From Thalassiosira profunda (lineage: Eukaryota > Bacillariophyta > Thalassiosirophyceae > Thalassiosirales > Thalassiosiraceae), in assembly GCA_036939355.1 (NCBI GenBank), contig JALLAP010001093.1:1-31484 (forward strand): a DNA stretch of 31,484 nt, read 5' to 3'. The translations under genes were made by a program, and so were the position numbers. This document shows positions 9,078-16,842 of this stretch, piece by piece. The notes under the pieces were generated by a model. The model saw only the letters and a program-made list of their open reading frames with translations, had not been told where the DNA came from and made no database searches. Each line of letters starts with the position of its first letter. Positions within the stretch are counted from its first letter, which is position 1.

Positions 9078-12000
9078 TTACCGGCTCTTAAAGATACGTT
9101 CCAGTCGATCAAAGTCTCGGGCTGGTGGTTCTTCTTGATTCTTCTCAGCTGATTTGGATGGGCTCCTTGCAACGTCTGCTCCTCTGGAGGGGCTCAGAGA
9201 GTAGCGATTGCTGCGGAGTATTGAGCCTCGAAGTATTGTGCCTCGGAAAGAGTACCCGTACCTTCTGGGCGGCACGTTGTGGCGAAACAATGGCCCTGCG
9301 TGTCTCGTCCTCGCACTCTGGTCCAGTCGTCGCTGCAGCCTATCGCTGGACGAGCAACGAAGTGCTTTGGCGTCGTCTGACTCTGGGCCACCACTTTCCC
9401 TACCACCGCCTTGCTCTTCGGTTGCTTCCTCTTGCTGGTGGGAGCTGAGATTCTCTTTGTTCGTCTCCTCTCCACCACCGTGGTCGAAAGTGCTGGTGGC
9501 AGCGTCAGCGTAGCAGTGTGACATGCTCACAGGTGAGCTGCCCTTTTCGCACGTATCCACGGCGTCCACAGCACTCTGCTTCGTTGCAGGAGTACGCGGA
9601 CTAGTCCTCTCCTCGGGCGGTTCCATCGGGTGACACGTGCAAACTTCTGGCTCTGACGTCGGACGAGGAAGATCCTGATTCACCGGACTGCTGTCATCAC
9701 GCTTTGGTTGCTTCTCGGAAGTCGACTCTGCCCCGTCCAAGGACGAGACCGGCTTTGCTTCACCCTCGTCCATCGGGTCTGCCCGTTGCAACTTCGAGTT
9801 GATGTTGACGAGGGAGGCCATCACGCTCGTCAAGCTCCGATGGGCTACCGAGTCGTCGTCTACGTCGTTTCCGGGCGGATATGGGTCGCAGTCAAAACTT
9901 TCATCGCTCGGGCAAAGAGTGTCAGATTCTTCTCCATTGCTTGCGTCTTGCATCAGGACGTCTGAGTTCTTAGGTGGATTCTCGAACCCTGACGGTTGAG
10001 CGTTGTTCGCAACGCAGTACTTCTTTCGTCGCTTCCGCTCCAGGCATGCATCGAGTGGGTTGGCAGAAACGCCTTCTTCCAGCTTTCGTTTGCTGCGTGG
10101 CGCTTCGTAGCGCTGCCGCTTCACTTCCTCCGGAGGGTCGATTGCTTGCCGTTGTATGGAGAAACTGTCCTCGAGATTGGTCGGCTTGATGTTGCTCATC
10201 GCAGCATCGTGATGCGCATCGTTGTGAACGTTCGCAGCATCCGTGGATGGGGGCGAGCCAAGCGGGCTCTCCGAGACGCCAACGCGGCACACGCTCGCCG
10301 TGACTGATCCCACGGTGGCCTTGCTTCCGTGCGCCATCACGCACGAAACGCTACCTCTGTAGCGCCCCCTTGGGGTATACAGAGCATACAGCGGGCACTG
10401 AGCTATCGCCATCACTGCACATCCATCCAGTGTTTTTCGGCTCTTCGCCGCGCTACCATTGATCATGGCAGCGATTGCTGTCGTGACGAGTGGCACGTGC
10501 CAAATCTTGATCTCCAACACCTGAGACAAGATCCGTTTCGTGTTCGCCTCGTGGTTGGGCATGGCCAAGGTGGACTCCAAATTGAGCTCGACATCCGCAT
10601 CACGCGCAATGGAGTCGGCAGATATAAGATTCGAGTGCCACACGTTGGTGCCATCGCAAAGCCGGCGGAGCTCCTCTTCCTCGGAGAGTAGAGCTGCGTC
10701 GTTTTGGCCAATCGAGAGGGTCACGAAGACTCCTGAAACGGAGAGCAGCGCCTCCTTGTCGAGGCTTGCGTGTTTGTTGAGTAGCCACGAGGACAGGATG
10801 TCTTGCAGACCGCTGATCTTGTCAAGCCGGACCATGATATCGGTTCGATCAACAGTGGTGCATTCCGTTTGATCCGTCGAGACTTGGCAGTCCAAGCCTT
10901 GGGCCTCTTCCGCTTGCATCGCTGTCTCTTTATCGGCAGGAGATTCTTCTTTGCCATCGTCGATCGATGAGATGATCGATTCGCTTTCTACTTGGGCCTC
11001 GTCTGGCGCAGCGGCAGTCCTGGGCGCTTCTCTCTTGCCCTTGCTCTGCCTCCTGTGGCTGAATTCGACCCTAGTCACGGGCAACGACTGCTGGGACCAT
11101 TCCTCGAACAACGAGTCCGGCGACGAGGAAGGGTCCTCGCGCCGCCTCTTTGAGATGCCTTGCCTCGGTTCGGCGAACCTTGCATGGATCGTGTCAAACT
11201 CAGGGTCAAAATCAGCGCCGTCCTTTTCCTGTGATACCAGTTCGGTCTTGGGCGGCTGCTTGCTTGCAGGACAAGCAGCGCCTGGCCCTGCCAACTCTTC
11301 CTTCTCCACTTCCTCCAGCGTGTCCCTTTTCCCATTCCTACGCAGTCTGGCTCTTCTCCACCAGCCCTGAATGCGCAACGCCCGCTTGCAAATGGCCGAG
11401 AAGCCCCGGATCTGTCGTAGCATCCCAGCCGCGAGGACCATCCGGACCTTTCCAACCACTCGCGTGGTAGAGTTGGGATGAACGACGTTGTACCAGCCAT
11501 TGGCGGCGACGCGCGGCAACCAATTGCAGTGTGAGGCACTTGCGGGGTCGAAGAGGAACGGCACCTCAACCAATCCAACCAACGTCCTGTTTGTGGCAGC
11601 GGCAGAAGTCTCACTACTGCTGGCGCAATACCAGAGGTGAATGGTGACTGTTGCCTTCACGCATTCCTCCTCTCCATCCTCGAGCGCAACTTGCCACGAG
11701 GAGGCAGTGCTGCTCGAAACGGGACCGTTGTGGCCGGGCCGTAGCTGAATCGATTCATCCGAACGTATCTGTGAGCCAGCGGAGATCGACCGGTCCAATC
11801 CATCACCGTGCAAATGGGCGAGGCTGTCCAAGGATAGAATTGGCTGGCTGCACGACAGGCACAGTTGAATGCGTTCGGAGTCGCCGATGTTGGCATCGAT
11901 GCACAGACCAGACAGGCGGTCGACTCTGACATCGAGCCAGATTGGCGGCGCCTTGACTGGCTGCAGTGGTGCACCGGCGTCTCCCTTTTGCTCGGTGCTT

Positions 12001-13892
12001 GGGATCGAAGGCTTTGGGCACTGATCCGTGGCGTGCACCTGTTGTTGCGGGCCAGCGAGTGCACTCATTGCTCTCTCTTCCGGTGCAACAGCGCTCGCGT
12101 TGCCGTGTGAGGCACCAACGTAGTTCGAGAGAAACACCGAGATTGGATGGGGCGTCGATGTCGAAGCAGATTGCACTCCACTCATCAAAATCTGAGTCTT
12201 CCCGCCGGCCTCTGGCACTGCATCAGATTGAGCTGCGCTGCGAGGCGATCCTTGGTCGTTGCCTCTACCACCGGGATGCAAGCCAAGGCGCACAGAAATC
12301 GAGCCAATTTTCGTGCCAGACTTGAGCGCCGCGCCAACGAGAAGTTCGTTGCCATCCGCTGATGACATCAAGTCGAGCTTCGCACTCGACGCGAACGTGC
12401 CCGAAAGAAGAACCTCGCGCAGCTTGAACGTCGCTCGCCCGACGCATACCCTCTCCGGATTCGTGGCCTTGCTAGATTCCCTCTTCTTGCCCGCGAGCTT
12501 GGCTACCCTGGGCAAGTTGGCATCCTCTGCCGGCTTGGAAGCTCGGCAGAAGAGGCTCAACTCTATGCTACCTTCGAGCCACTCTCGAACGGCCTCGTCG
12601 TCGTTGAACTCCACTTGCATTTCCTTCGAGTGAGCGCTCGACAAGAGCGGGATTTCTCTGTCTTTTCCGTCGCCTGGACGCTCGCGGCGAGTATCTTTTG
12701 CTTTCGTAGCACGTGGTGATGGTCCTCGAGCGCCTGCCCGCTTGGACTGGGTCCCGAAGCGCTCGCAAATCGTAACCTCTACAGGATCAAGCGGCAACCC
12801 GCTCGTCGCACTACTCGTGTTGAAGGCACGTGGCGGAGGATGGTACTGCAACGAGAAGTCGTTGGGGCCGTTGAGCCGATTGGCAAACCGGGCAAGCAAC
12901 GATAATGCCTCGACTTCGAGCTTGAGCTTGCCAATCGCTCGTAGATCGCTCGACCGGCGCGAGCCTGCAGATGCCAACGAAGGAAACTCCTTCGCGGGCG
13001 GCGAGCTCGCGTTGGCCACGATTCTCGATATCCACATCTCCGTGCCGAAACAAGATTGGTCCGTCGAGTCGAGCGTCGGCATGGTCATGTCGTCCGCGCA
13101 AAGATCGAGCAGCTCGTCGAGCAAGTTTTGTTGCTCGCTCGAGCCGTGGGTGTACGAGCCACTGTGGAGTCCGGAAGAGTCGCCAGCGACGCTTGGATTC
13201 GCTGTGATGCCGTTGAGACACGAGGGATGCGGCATCGAGGTATGCGGGTGGCTATGCGCGTTCGTCTGCATCCCTGCCATTGGTAGCTGCGGCCTCGATT
13301 GTTGGCCGGAAGCACCGTGCCTGATGGGATCGTCCTGCATATGAGAGGCAGCGGCAGTGGTCGGCACGAGCCTAAAATGAAGTGCGATCAACGCTTCTCC
13401 AATGCACGCTTGGGCCTCGTCTACAGCTTCGGCATTTGGACGTGTTATTTGCAATCGTCGTTGCAGCGAGAGCTTGCAGGTCTTGGGCGCCTCGGCTTGA
13501 TCTGACAGCAGAGGGGCGATGCACACTGCGATTGTGGCACTTCCAACCAGCTTGGGCTGCGATCCTACGCCTCCATCACCCACGCCACATGCCTCCGGCT
13601 TGCGCATAAAGTGCACCTGCAACGGCGAGGCATCATTCAGGTACTTTTGGAGAGCCAGTACGCTGCCGACCAGCGGGTATTCTACGACAGCCGATCTTCC
13701 ATCCTCGACAACCGACGGCTCGCCCGGCGCTCGGTTCGTGTGTAAGTGCAGGTCCGAGGCAGTTGGCTCGCCCCAGAATTGGATCCTCGCGAACGCATCC
13801 ACCGAGCACTCTTGCAAGTGGATGGTCAACGTGCCGATGAGGTCGCCCTCCACCCTCGGCGGCAGCGAGGGCCCTGGGACTGGAGCCAGCAT
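9078..13892 (-). CDS. C2CD3: C2CD3-like centriolar C2-domain protein
   Basis: 1604 aa, single exon, ATG at 13892-13890 (the frame upstream closes with no earlier Met), stop TAA at 9080-9078. The N-terminus (LPPRVEGDL.., then ARIQFWGEP) matches the start of the N-terminal C2 domain of C2CD3, where LPP-VEG and a WWGE-like strand are typical. C2-like folds are suggested at residues about 1-175, 645-830 (begins IWLDVRVDRLSGL) and 1010-1210 (begins IMVRLDKISGL). An IQ-like helix, ALRIQGWWRRARLRR, lies near 840. The C-terminal third is acidic and Ser/Lys-rich, probably disordered. In animals and other flagellates C2CD3 sits at the distal end of the centriole and is needed for its elongation and for cilium assembly. 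Human C2CD3 is longer (about 2350 aa). The gene converges on the KH gene with 121 bp between stop codons. The family call rests on N-terminal similarity recalled by eye. Confidence 0.65.
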   Translation of the reverse strand: MLAPVPGPSLPPRVEGDLIGTLTIHLQECSVDAFARIQFWGEPTASDLHLHTNRAPGEPSVVEDGRSAVVEYPLVGSVLALQKYLNDASPLQVHFMRKPEACGVGDGGVGSQPKLVGSATIAVCIAPLLSDQAEAPKTCKLSLQRRLQITRPNAEAVDEAQACIGEALIALHFRLVPTTAAASHMQDDPIRHGASGQQSRPQLPMAGMQTNAHSHPHTSMPHPSCLNGITANPSVAGDSSGLHSGSYTHGSSEQQNLLDELLDLCADDMTMPTLDSTDQSCFGTEMWISRIVANASSPPAKEFPSLASAGSRRSSDLRAIGKLKLEVEALSLLARFANRLNGPNDFSLQYHPPPRAFNTSSATSGLPLDPVEVTICERFGTQSKRAGARGPSPRATKAKDTRRERPGDGKDREIPLLSSAHSKEMQVEFNDDEAVREWLEGSIELSLFCRASKPAEDANLPRVAKLAGKKRESSKATNPERVCVGRATFKLREVLLSGTFASSAKLDLMSSADGNELLVGAALKSGTKIGSISVRLGLHPGGRGNDQGSPRSAAQSDAVPEAGGKTQILMSGVQSASTSTPHPISVFLSNYVGASHGNASAVAPEERAMSALAGPQQQVHATDQCPKPSIPSTEQKGDAGAPLQPVKAPPIWLDVRVDRLSGLCIDANIGDSERIQLCLSCSQPILSLDSLAHLHGDGLDRSISAGSQIRSDESIQLRPGHNGPVSSSTASSWQVALEDGEEECVKATVTIHLWYCASSSETSAAATNRTLVGLVEVPFLFDPASASHCNWLPRVAANGWYNVVHPNSTTRVVGKVRMVLAAGMLRQIRGFSAICKRALRIQGWWRRARLRRNGKRDTLEEVEKEELAGPGAACPASKQPPKTELVSQEKDGADFDPEFDTIHARFAEPRQGISKRRREDPSSSPDSLFEEWSQQSLPVTRVEFSHRRQSKGKREAPRTAAAPDEAQVESESIISSIDDGKEESPADKETAMQAEEAQGLDCQVSTDQTECTTVDRTDIMVRLDKISGLQDILSSWLLNKHASLDKEALLSVSGVFVTLSIGQNDAALLSEEEELRRLCDGTNVWHSNLISADSIARDADVELNLESTLAMPNHEANTKRILSQVLEIKIWHVPLVTTAIAAMINGSAAKSRKTLDGCAVMAIAQCPLYALYTPRGRYRGSVSCVMAHGSKATVGSVTASVCRVGVSESPLGSPPSTDAANVHNDAHHDAAMSNIKPTNLEDSFSIQRQAIDPPEEVKRQRYEAPRSKRKLEEGVSANPLDACLERKRRKKYCVANNAQPSGFENPPKNSDVLMQDASNGEESDTLCPSDESFDCDPYPPGNDVDDDSVAHRSLTSVMASLVNINSKLQRADPMDEGEAKPVSSLDGAESTSEKQPKRDDSSPVNQDLPRPTSEPEVCTCHPMEPPEERTSPRTPATKQSAVDAVDTCEKGSSPVSMSHCYADAATSTFDHGGGEETNKENLSSHQQEEATEEQGGGRESGGPESDDAKALRCSSSDRLQRRLDQSARTRHAGPLFRHNVPPRRYGYSFRGTILRGSILRSNRYSLSPSRGADVARSPSKSAEKNQEEPPARDFDRLERIFKSR

Positions 13893-14368
13893 CGGTGGCT
13901 GGCTCTGGGAGGGCTGAGCAAAGGTTTAAAAAACAAACCAATCAAACTAGACGGCAAATCGCTAATACTCCCAGCGACTGTCGTTCCTATCTAGCTGCGA
14001 GGCCGTGTGCTTGTCTGTAAACGAAACGAAAAGGATAGAGGGAGGCTTCGGGGTTTGGAGGAGTTAGCGTTTGGAGCAAATGATTGTCTCTGTTACATGA
14101 ACATACACATCGATGGTACTCACCTAACAAAATACAATTCTCCGGATATCTTTATTTCATACACAACTATTGTTATGGTCGGCTGCGACACTTCGCTCCT
14201 TTACGTCTGAACTATGCCAACCCCTCTTTTACTCTGAACTATACCGCTCAATTACTCTGAACTATGCCAACCCACTGCCAGCCTCCCTCTCTAGCACACG
14301 GCGAGAGAATGCCTCTTCTTCTCTTTCTCACACTACAATCACGCACTTGCACTTGACGAGCCCCATAC
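13893..14368. other. intergenic, 476 bp; promoter of the C2CD3-like gene and a short repeat
   Basis: No gene seen. A CCAAT word lies at about 13937 (aaccaatcaa), roughly 45 bp upstream of the C2CD3-like ATG, a plausible promoter element. At 14206-14273 the word ctgaactatgccaaccc occurs twice exactly, with a degenerate copy (ctgaactataccgc) between them, just downstream of the Cys-rich gene. Confidence 0.4.
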
Positions 14369-14773
14369 CTACGCATCTCCTGCCGGAGCTGGGGTAGGCG
14401 GATCGGGGCATTTCTCGCGTTCCGCTTCGGGCTCCCCGCTCGGGCTATACTCGCATGCGTTATCGCTGCAGACATAGAACCCGGCCTCACAAAAACACGT
14501 AGCCTCGTTGCAGTCGCTCTTGCAGGGTGTGCTTTTCCACACGCAATTGACGGTCGGGCTGGGCTCGGTGCAGGAGCCGCTGGCAAAGCCCCCCTCAGTC
14601 ACAACGAAATCCGGACTGTTGTCCTGGCACCAGTTAATACCCTTCTTGATATCGAGCCGCCGGTTCGCTCCCCGCAGGACCTGCTGGATGACGGGGGCGT
14701 CGTTGTCCGCGGCGGCCGCGATCGCGGCGAGGCCGACGAGGCACATCAACTTGACGAAGCTGCGGGGGGTCAT
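14369..14773 (-). CDS. small secreted cysteine-rich protein
   Basis: 134 aa, ATG at 14773-14771, stop TAG at 14371-14369. Residues 1 to about 22 form a signal peptide (basic FVK, hydrophobic LMCLVGLAAIAAAA, then DNDAP). The mature part has 10 cysteines (49, 68, 77, 84, 88, 93, 95, 102, 107, 122), an even number that would allow five disulfides. The C-C spacing in CKSDCNEATCFCEAG resembles EGF- or toxin-fold knots only loosely. It ends in a Pro-rich tail (CPDPPTPAPAGDA). I do not recognise the family. Secretion to the cell surface or frustule matrix is plausible from the signal peptide alone. No transmembrane segment or GPI signal is seen. Confidence 0.7.
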   Translation of the reverse strand: MTPRSFVKLMCLVGLAAIAAAADNDAPVIQQVLRGANRRLDIKKGINWCQDNSPDFVVTEGGFASGSCTEPSPTVNCVWKSTPCKSDCNEATCFCEAGFYVCSDNACEYSPSGEPEAEREKCPDPPTPAPAGDA

Positions 14774-15022
14774 GGTGGGCGAAGGGGTGGACGAATCGGC
14801 GGGCGAGCTAGCGGCGTGGTCAATTTATGAGTTGGCGAGGAGAAGGTCGGCGTCTCAGTTGGTCATCGAAAGGAGCGAGGTGAAGGGGCTCGCTAAGCGA
14901 GGTGAAGGTGAACGTGCTCGCCGATCGGTCGCGGTACGAAGGCTATGTGGTCGCGGTTCGACAAAAAGCTTTCACGTTGGGGCGCGAAAGTTTGGGGCTT
15001 GCCCCGAATTCATGGCCCCTCA

Positions 15023-15046
15023 CTAACAAATCCAAGTATTTGTTAG
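15023..15046. repeat. 9-bp perfect inverted repeat (hairpin)
   Basis: Arms ctaacaaat (15023-15031) and atttgttag (15038-15046) with a 6-base loop. It could form a hairpin in DNA or RNA. It is not followed by a T run, so there is no reason to call it a terminator. Confidence 0.6.
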
Positions 15047-15130
15047 CGCCATTTGTGCGGGGAAGCTACAATCAGCGCGGGCTGGTCGACGTGCCCTCTT
15101 TGGGGAGGAGGGCAGTTCAGTAAGTAGGTG

Positions 15131-15191
15131 GGTGTACTACGTAACATGTGCTCGGGGTCACGGAGTCACGGAATAGCGTACGTAGTACACC
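15131..15191. repeat. 13-bp perfect inverted repeat with TACGTA at the inner ends
   Basis: Arms ggtgtactacgta (15131-15143) and tacgtagtacacc (15179-15191) are exact reverse complements, with a 35-bp spacer that contains a tcacggagtcacgg repeat. It could be a regulatory palindrome or the remnant of a small inverted-repeat element. No target-site duplication was recognised. Confidence 0.65.
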
Positions 15192-15240
15192 GCACAAAAA
15201 TCTCGCTAAGTCCGCGAGAGCAAAAAAACACATCACAACC

Positions 15241-15396
15241 ATGAAGGCCTCCCACTTCATAGGGCGATGCTCTGCAACCGCCGGTGGGATATTTGCAATT
15301 GAGGCCATTCTACGATCCGCACAAGCACCGCTACCACCCCGACCGGGCAGCGTTCCGATAGCCGTCGCCCCCGCCGCGAGCGCCCACGCCAAGTAG
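15241..15396 (+). CDS. possible 51-aa small protein (weak)
   Basis: ATG at 15241 in a good context (acaaccATG), stop TAG at 15394-15396, giving MKASHFIGRCSATAGGIFAI and a Pro/Ala-rich end. The N-terminus could be a targeting sequence. No family is recognised and chance is a real possibility. It would be transcribed just downstream of the inverted repeat at 15131-15191. Confidence 0.2.
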   Translation: MKASHFIGRCSATAGGIFAIEAILRSAQAPLPPRPGSVPIAVAPAASAHAK

Positions 15397-15685
15397 CGGC
15401 GATGCGATTTCAGGCATCACCTGCGGCTGCCGCCGCCCTATCCGCCCTGCCGTCGAAGGAGTGCCGCTGTGCCCCCCTCCTCGCGCGCACGCCGTCTCTA
15501 CATAACGCGCGGCGACGCGGGCGTGTTCATTGCGCCATCCCACGCTCCCTTTTTCGCAAAAGCTACGCGGGGTGCAATTGCAATAGAACGCGTCGGGGGA
15601 ACGACCGCCTCCGGCGCAATATCCATCATCCAGCCTCTCCACCCAGAACCCGACCCCCGAACTCGACAAAATATACGAGGGGATA

Positions 15686-16211
15686 TCGGGGGAGTGTAAA
15701 ATTTGGGCATTCTGCGCTTTGGGGCGACTCCCCGGCGGGAAAAAGGCCTCCGGCCGCAATACCGACTTCTGATGCACCCTTGGCCGGGGAATGAGCGGGG
15801 GAGATGAGACAACAATGAAAATCAACATGCGGGCGTACAGAGAGGCGAATGCAGCAATCTACCCACTGGAATGGCGATCCCTGCCCCGGGTGGCCGAGAG
15901 CTGGGCCCGCAGCACTCCAGAAATGCATAACCGGGGTTTTGCAATTAATCGGGGGAGTGTAAAATTTGGGCATTCTGCGCTTTGGGGCGGCTCCCCGGCG
16001 GGGAAAAGGCCTCCGGCCGCAATACCAACTTCGGATGCACCTTTGGTCGGGGAATGAACGGGGGAGATGAGACAACGATAAAAATCAACATGCGGGCGCA
16101 CAGAGAGGCGAATGCAACAATCAACCCACTGAAATGGCGATCCATGCCCGGGTTGGCCGAGAGCTGGGCCCACAGCACTCCAGAAAGGCATAGAAGGACT
16201 TTTGCAATCGG
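15686..16211. repeat. 263-bp tandem duplication in noncoding DNA
   Basis: Unit 1 is 15686-15948, unit 2 is 15949 to about 16207. Both begin tcgggggagtgtaaaatttg and end in ttttgcaat. The units differ by roughly one base in ten by eye, including short indels, so they are older than the KH duplication. A few bases resembling a third start follow at 16208. Frames on both strands are open for 80-150 codons, but this reflects GC content and repetition; no domain is recognisable. Confidence 0.8.
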
Positions 16212-16518
16212 TACGGCCAGATAGGCCCCCTACTCATAAAGTAAGGCTTCAATTAATACAATAGAATGCTGATATGGTTGGTTGGCATTTCTTTCGCCTC
16301 GCGGTGCGGGGATAATGCTTTGAAGCGGGGTAGGAGCGGCCTGGGCGGGTGCGGGAAGCTGTTTGATAGGTACGGAACAAAGAGCGCACTGTGACAAAGA
16401 ATCTTCGCAAGAAGCAAAATCTAGCCATTTCGTTAAGTAAATTAGTTACATTAGTGTATCACTCGGTTACTTTAGCAGGGGTGAAAATTCAAAACACGGT
16501 TTCCGGGCAACCGTGTCA

Positions 16519-16530
16519 TTTGGCGGGAAG
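16519..16530 (+). promoter_or_regulatory. E2F-like site 1 (TTTGGCGGGAAG)
   Basis: Matches the canonical E2F/DP core TTTGGCGGGAA exactly. It lies 313 bp upstream of the NSUN2 ATG and starts 2 bp after an 8-bp hairpin. Function is inferred from the consensus and from the second identical site. Confidence 0.5.
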
Positions 16531-16689
16531 CGTTTTTGGTAGCGGAAGCTAGAGCCCAACACTGTTGTAGCGTAACTACAGTAACATTTCCACATTAAGG
16601 GATCGGTGTCCTCATTGTTTATAGGTTCTCTTCTTACCTGTTCCTTTGAGACAGGTATCTTCCTAAACCCGCGGACAGGCCTCTGGTCT

Positions 16690-16701
16690 TTTGGCGGGAA
16701 G
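16690..16701 (+). promoter_or_regulatory. E2F-like site 2 (TTTGGCGGGAAG)
   Basis: An exact 12-bp copy of the site at 16519, 171 bp downstream, 142 bp before the ATG, followed within 4 bp by a CACGTG E-box. Confidence 0.5.
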
Positions 16702-16842
16702 ATTCACGTGCACCACCTATCGTTAGAGCCACCCATTTTTGAGGTTTGGTGGACATCAACTTCTTCCACTTCCCTCGCCGCAGCCACACACGGACCCAGA
16801 CCCCCAGACCCTCAGGCCCTCAGACCGCCAGACATTGCAACC

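Larger units (their letters stand above)
14774..15685. other. gene-poor stretch upstream of the 263-bp tandem repeat
   Basis: Holds the promoter of the Cys-rich gene, a short direct repeat gcgaggtgaagg (14875-14886 and 14897-14908), two inverted repeats listed separately, and isolated TTGCAATT words (about 15293 and 15574-15584). No frame has convincing coding character apart from the weak 51-codon candidate at 15241. Confidence 0.4.
16212..16842. other. promoter and leader region of the NSUN2-type gene
   Basis: 631 bp with no gene. It contains an 8-bp inverted repeat acacggtt / aaccgtgt (16494-16501 and 16509-16516), two E2F-like sites (listed separately) and a CACGTG box at 16705-16710. 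The base composition drops towards AT at 16400-16480. Confidence 0.45.

Noticed and set aside
15117..15392. 91-codon minus-strand frame with hydrophobic stretches
   Set aside because: It overlaps the 13-bp inverted repeat and has no family resemblance. The hydrophobic run is short and the codon use is not convincing.
15686..16211. CRISPR-like or short-spacer repeat array
   Set aside because: Only two long units, adjacent without spacers, in a eukaryotic genome.
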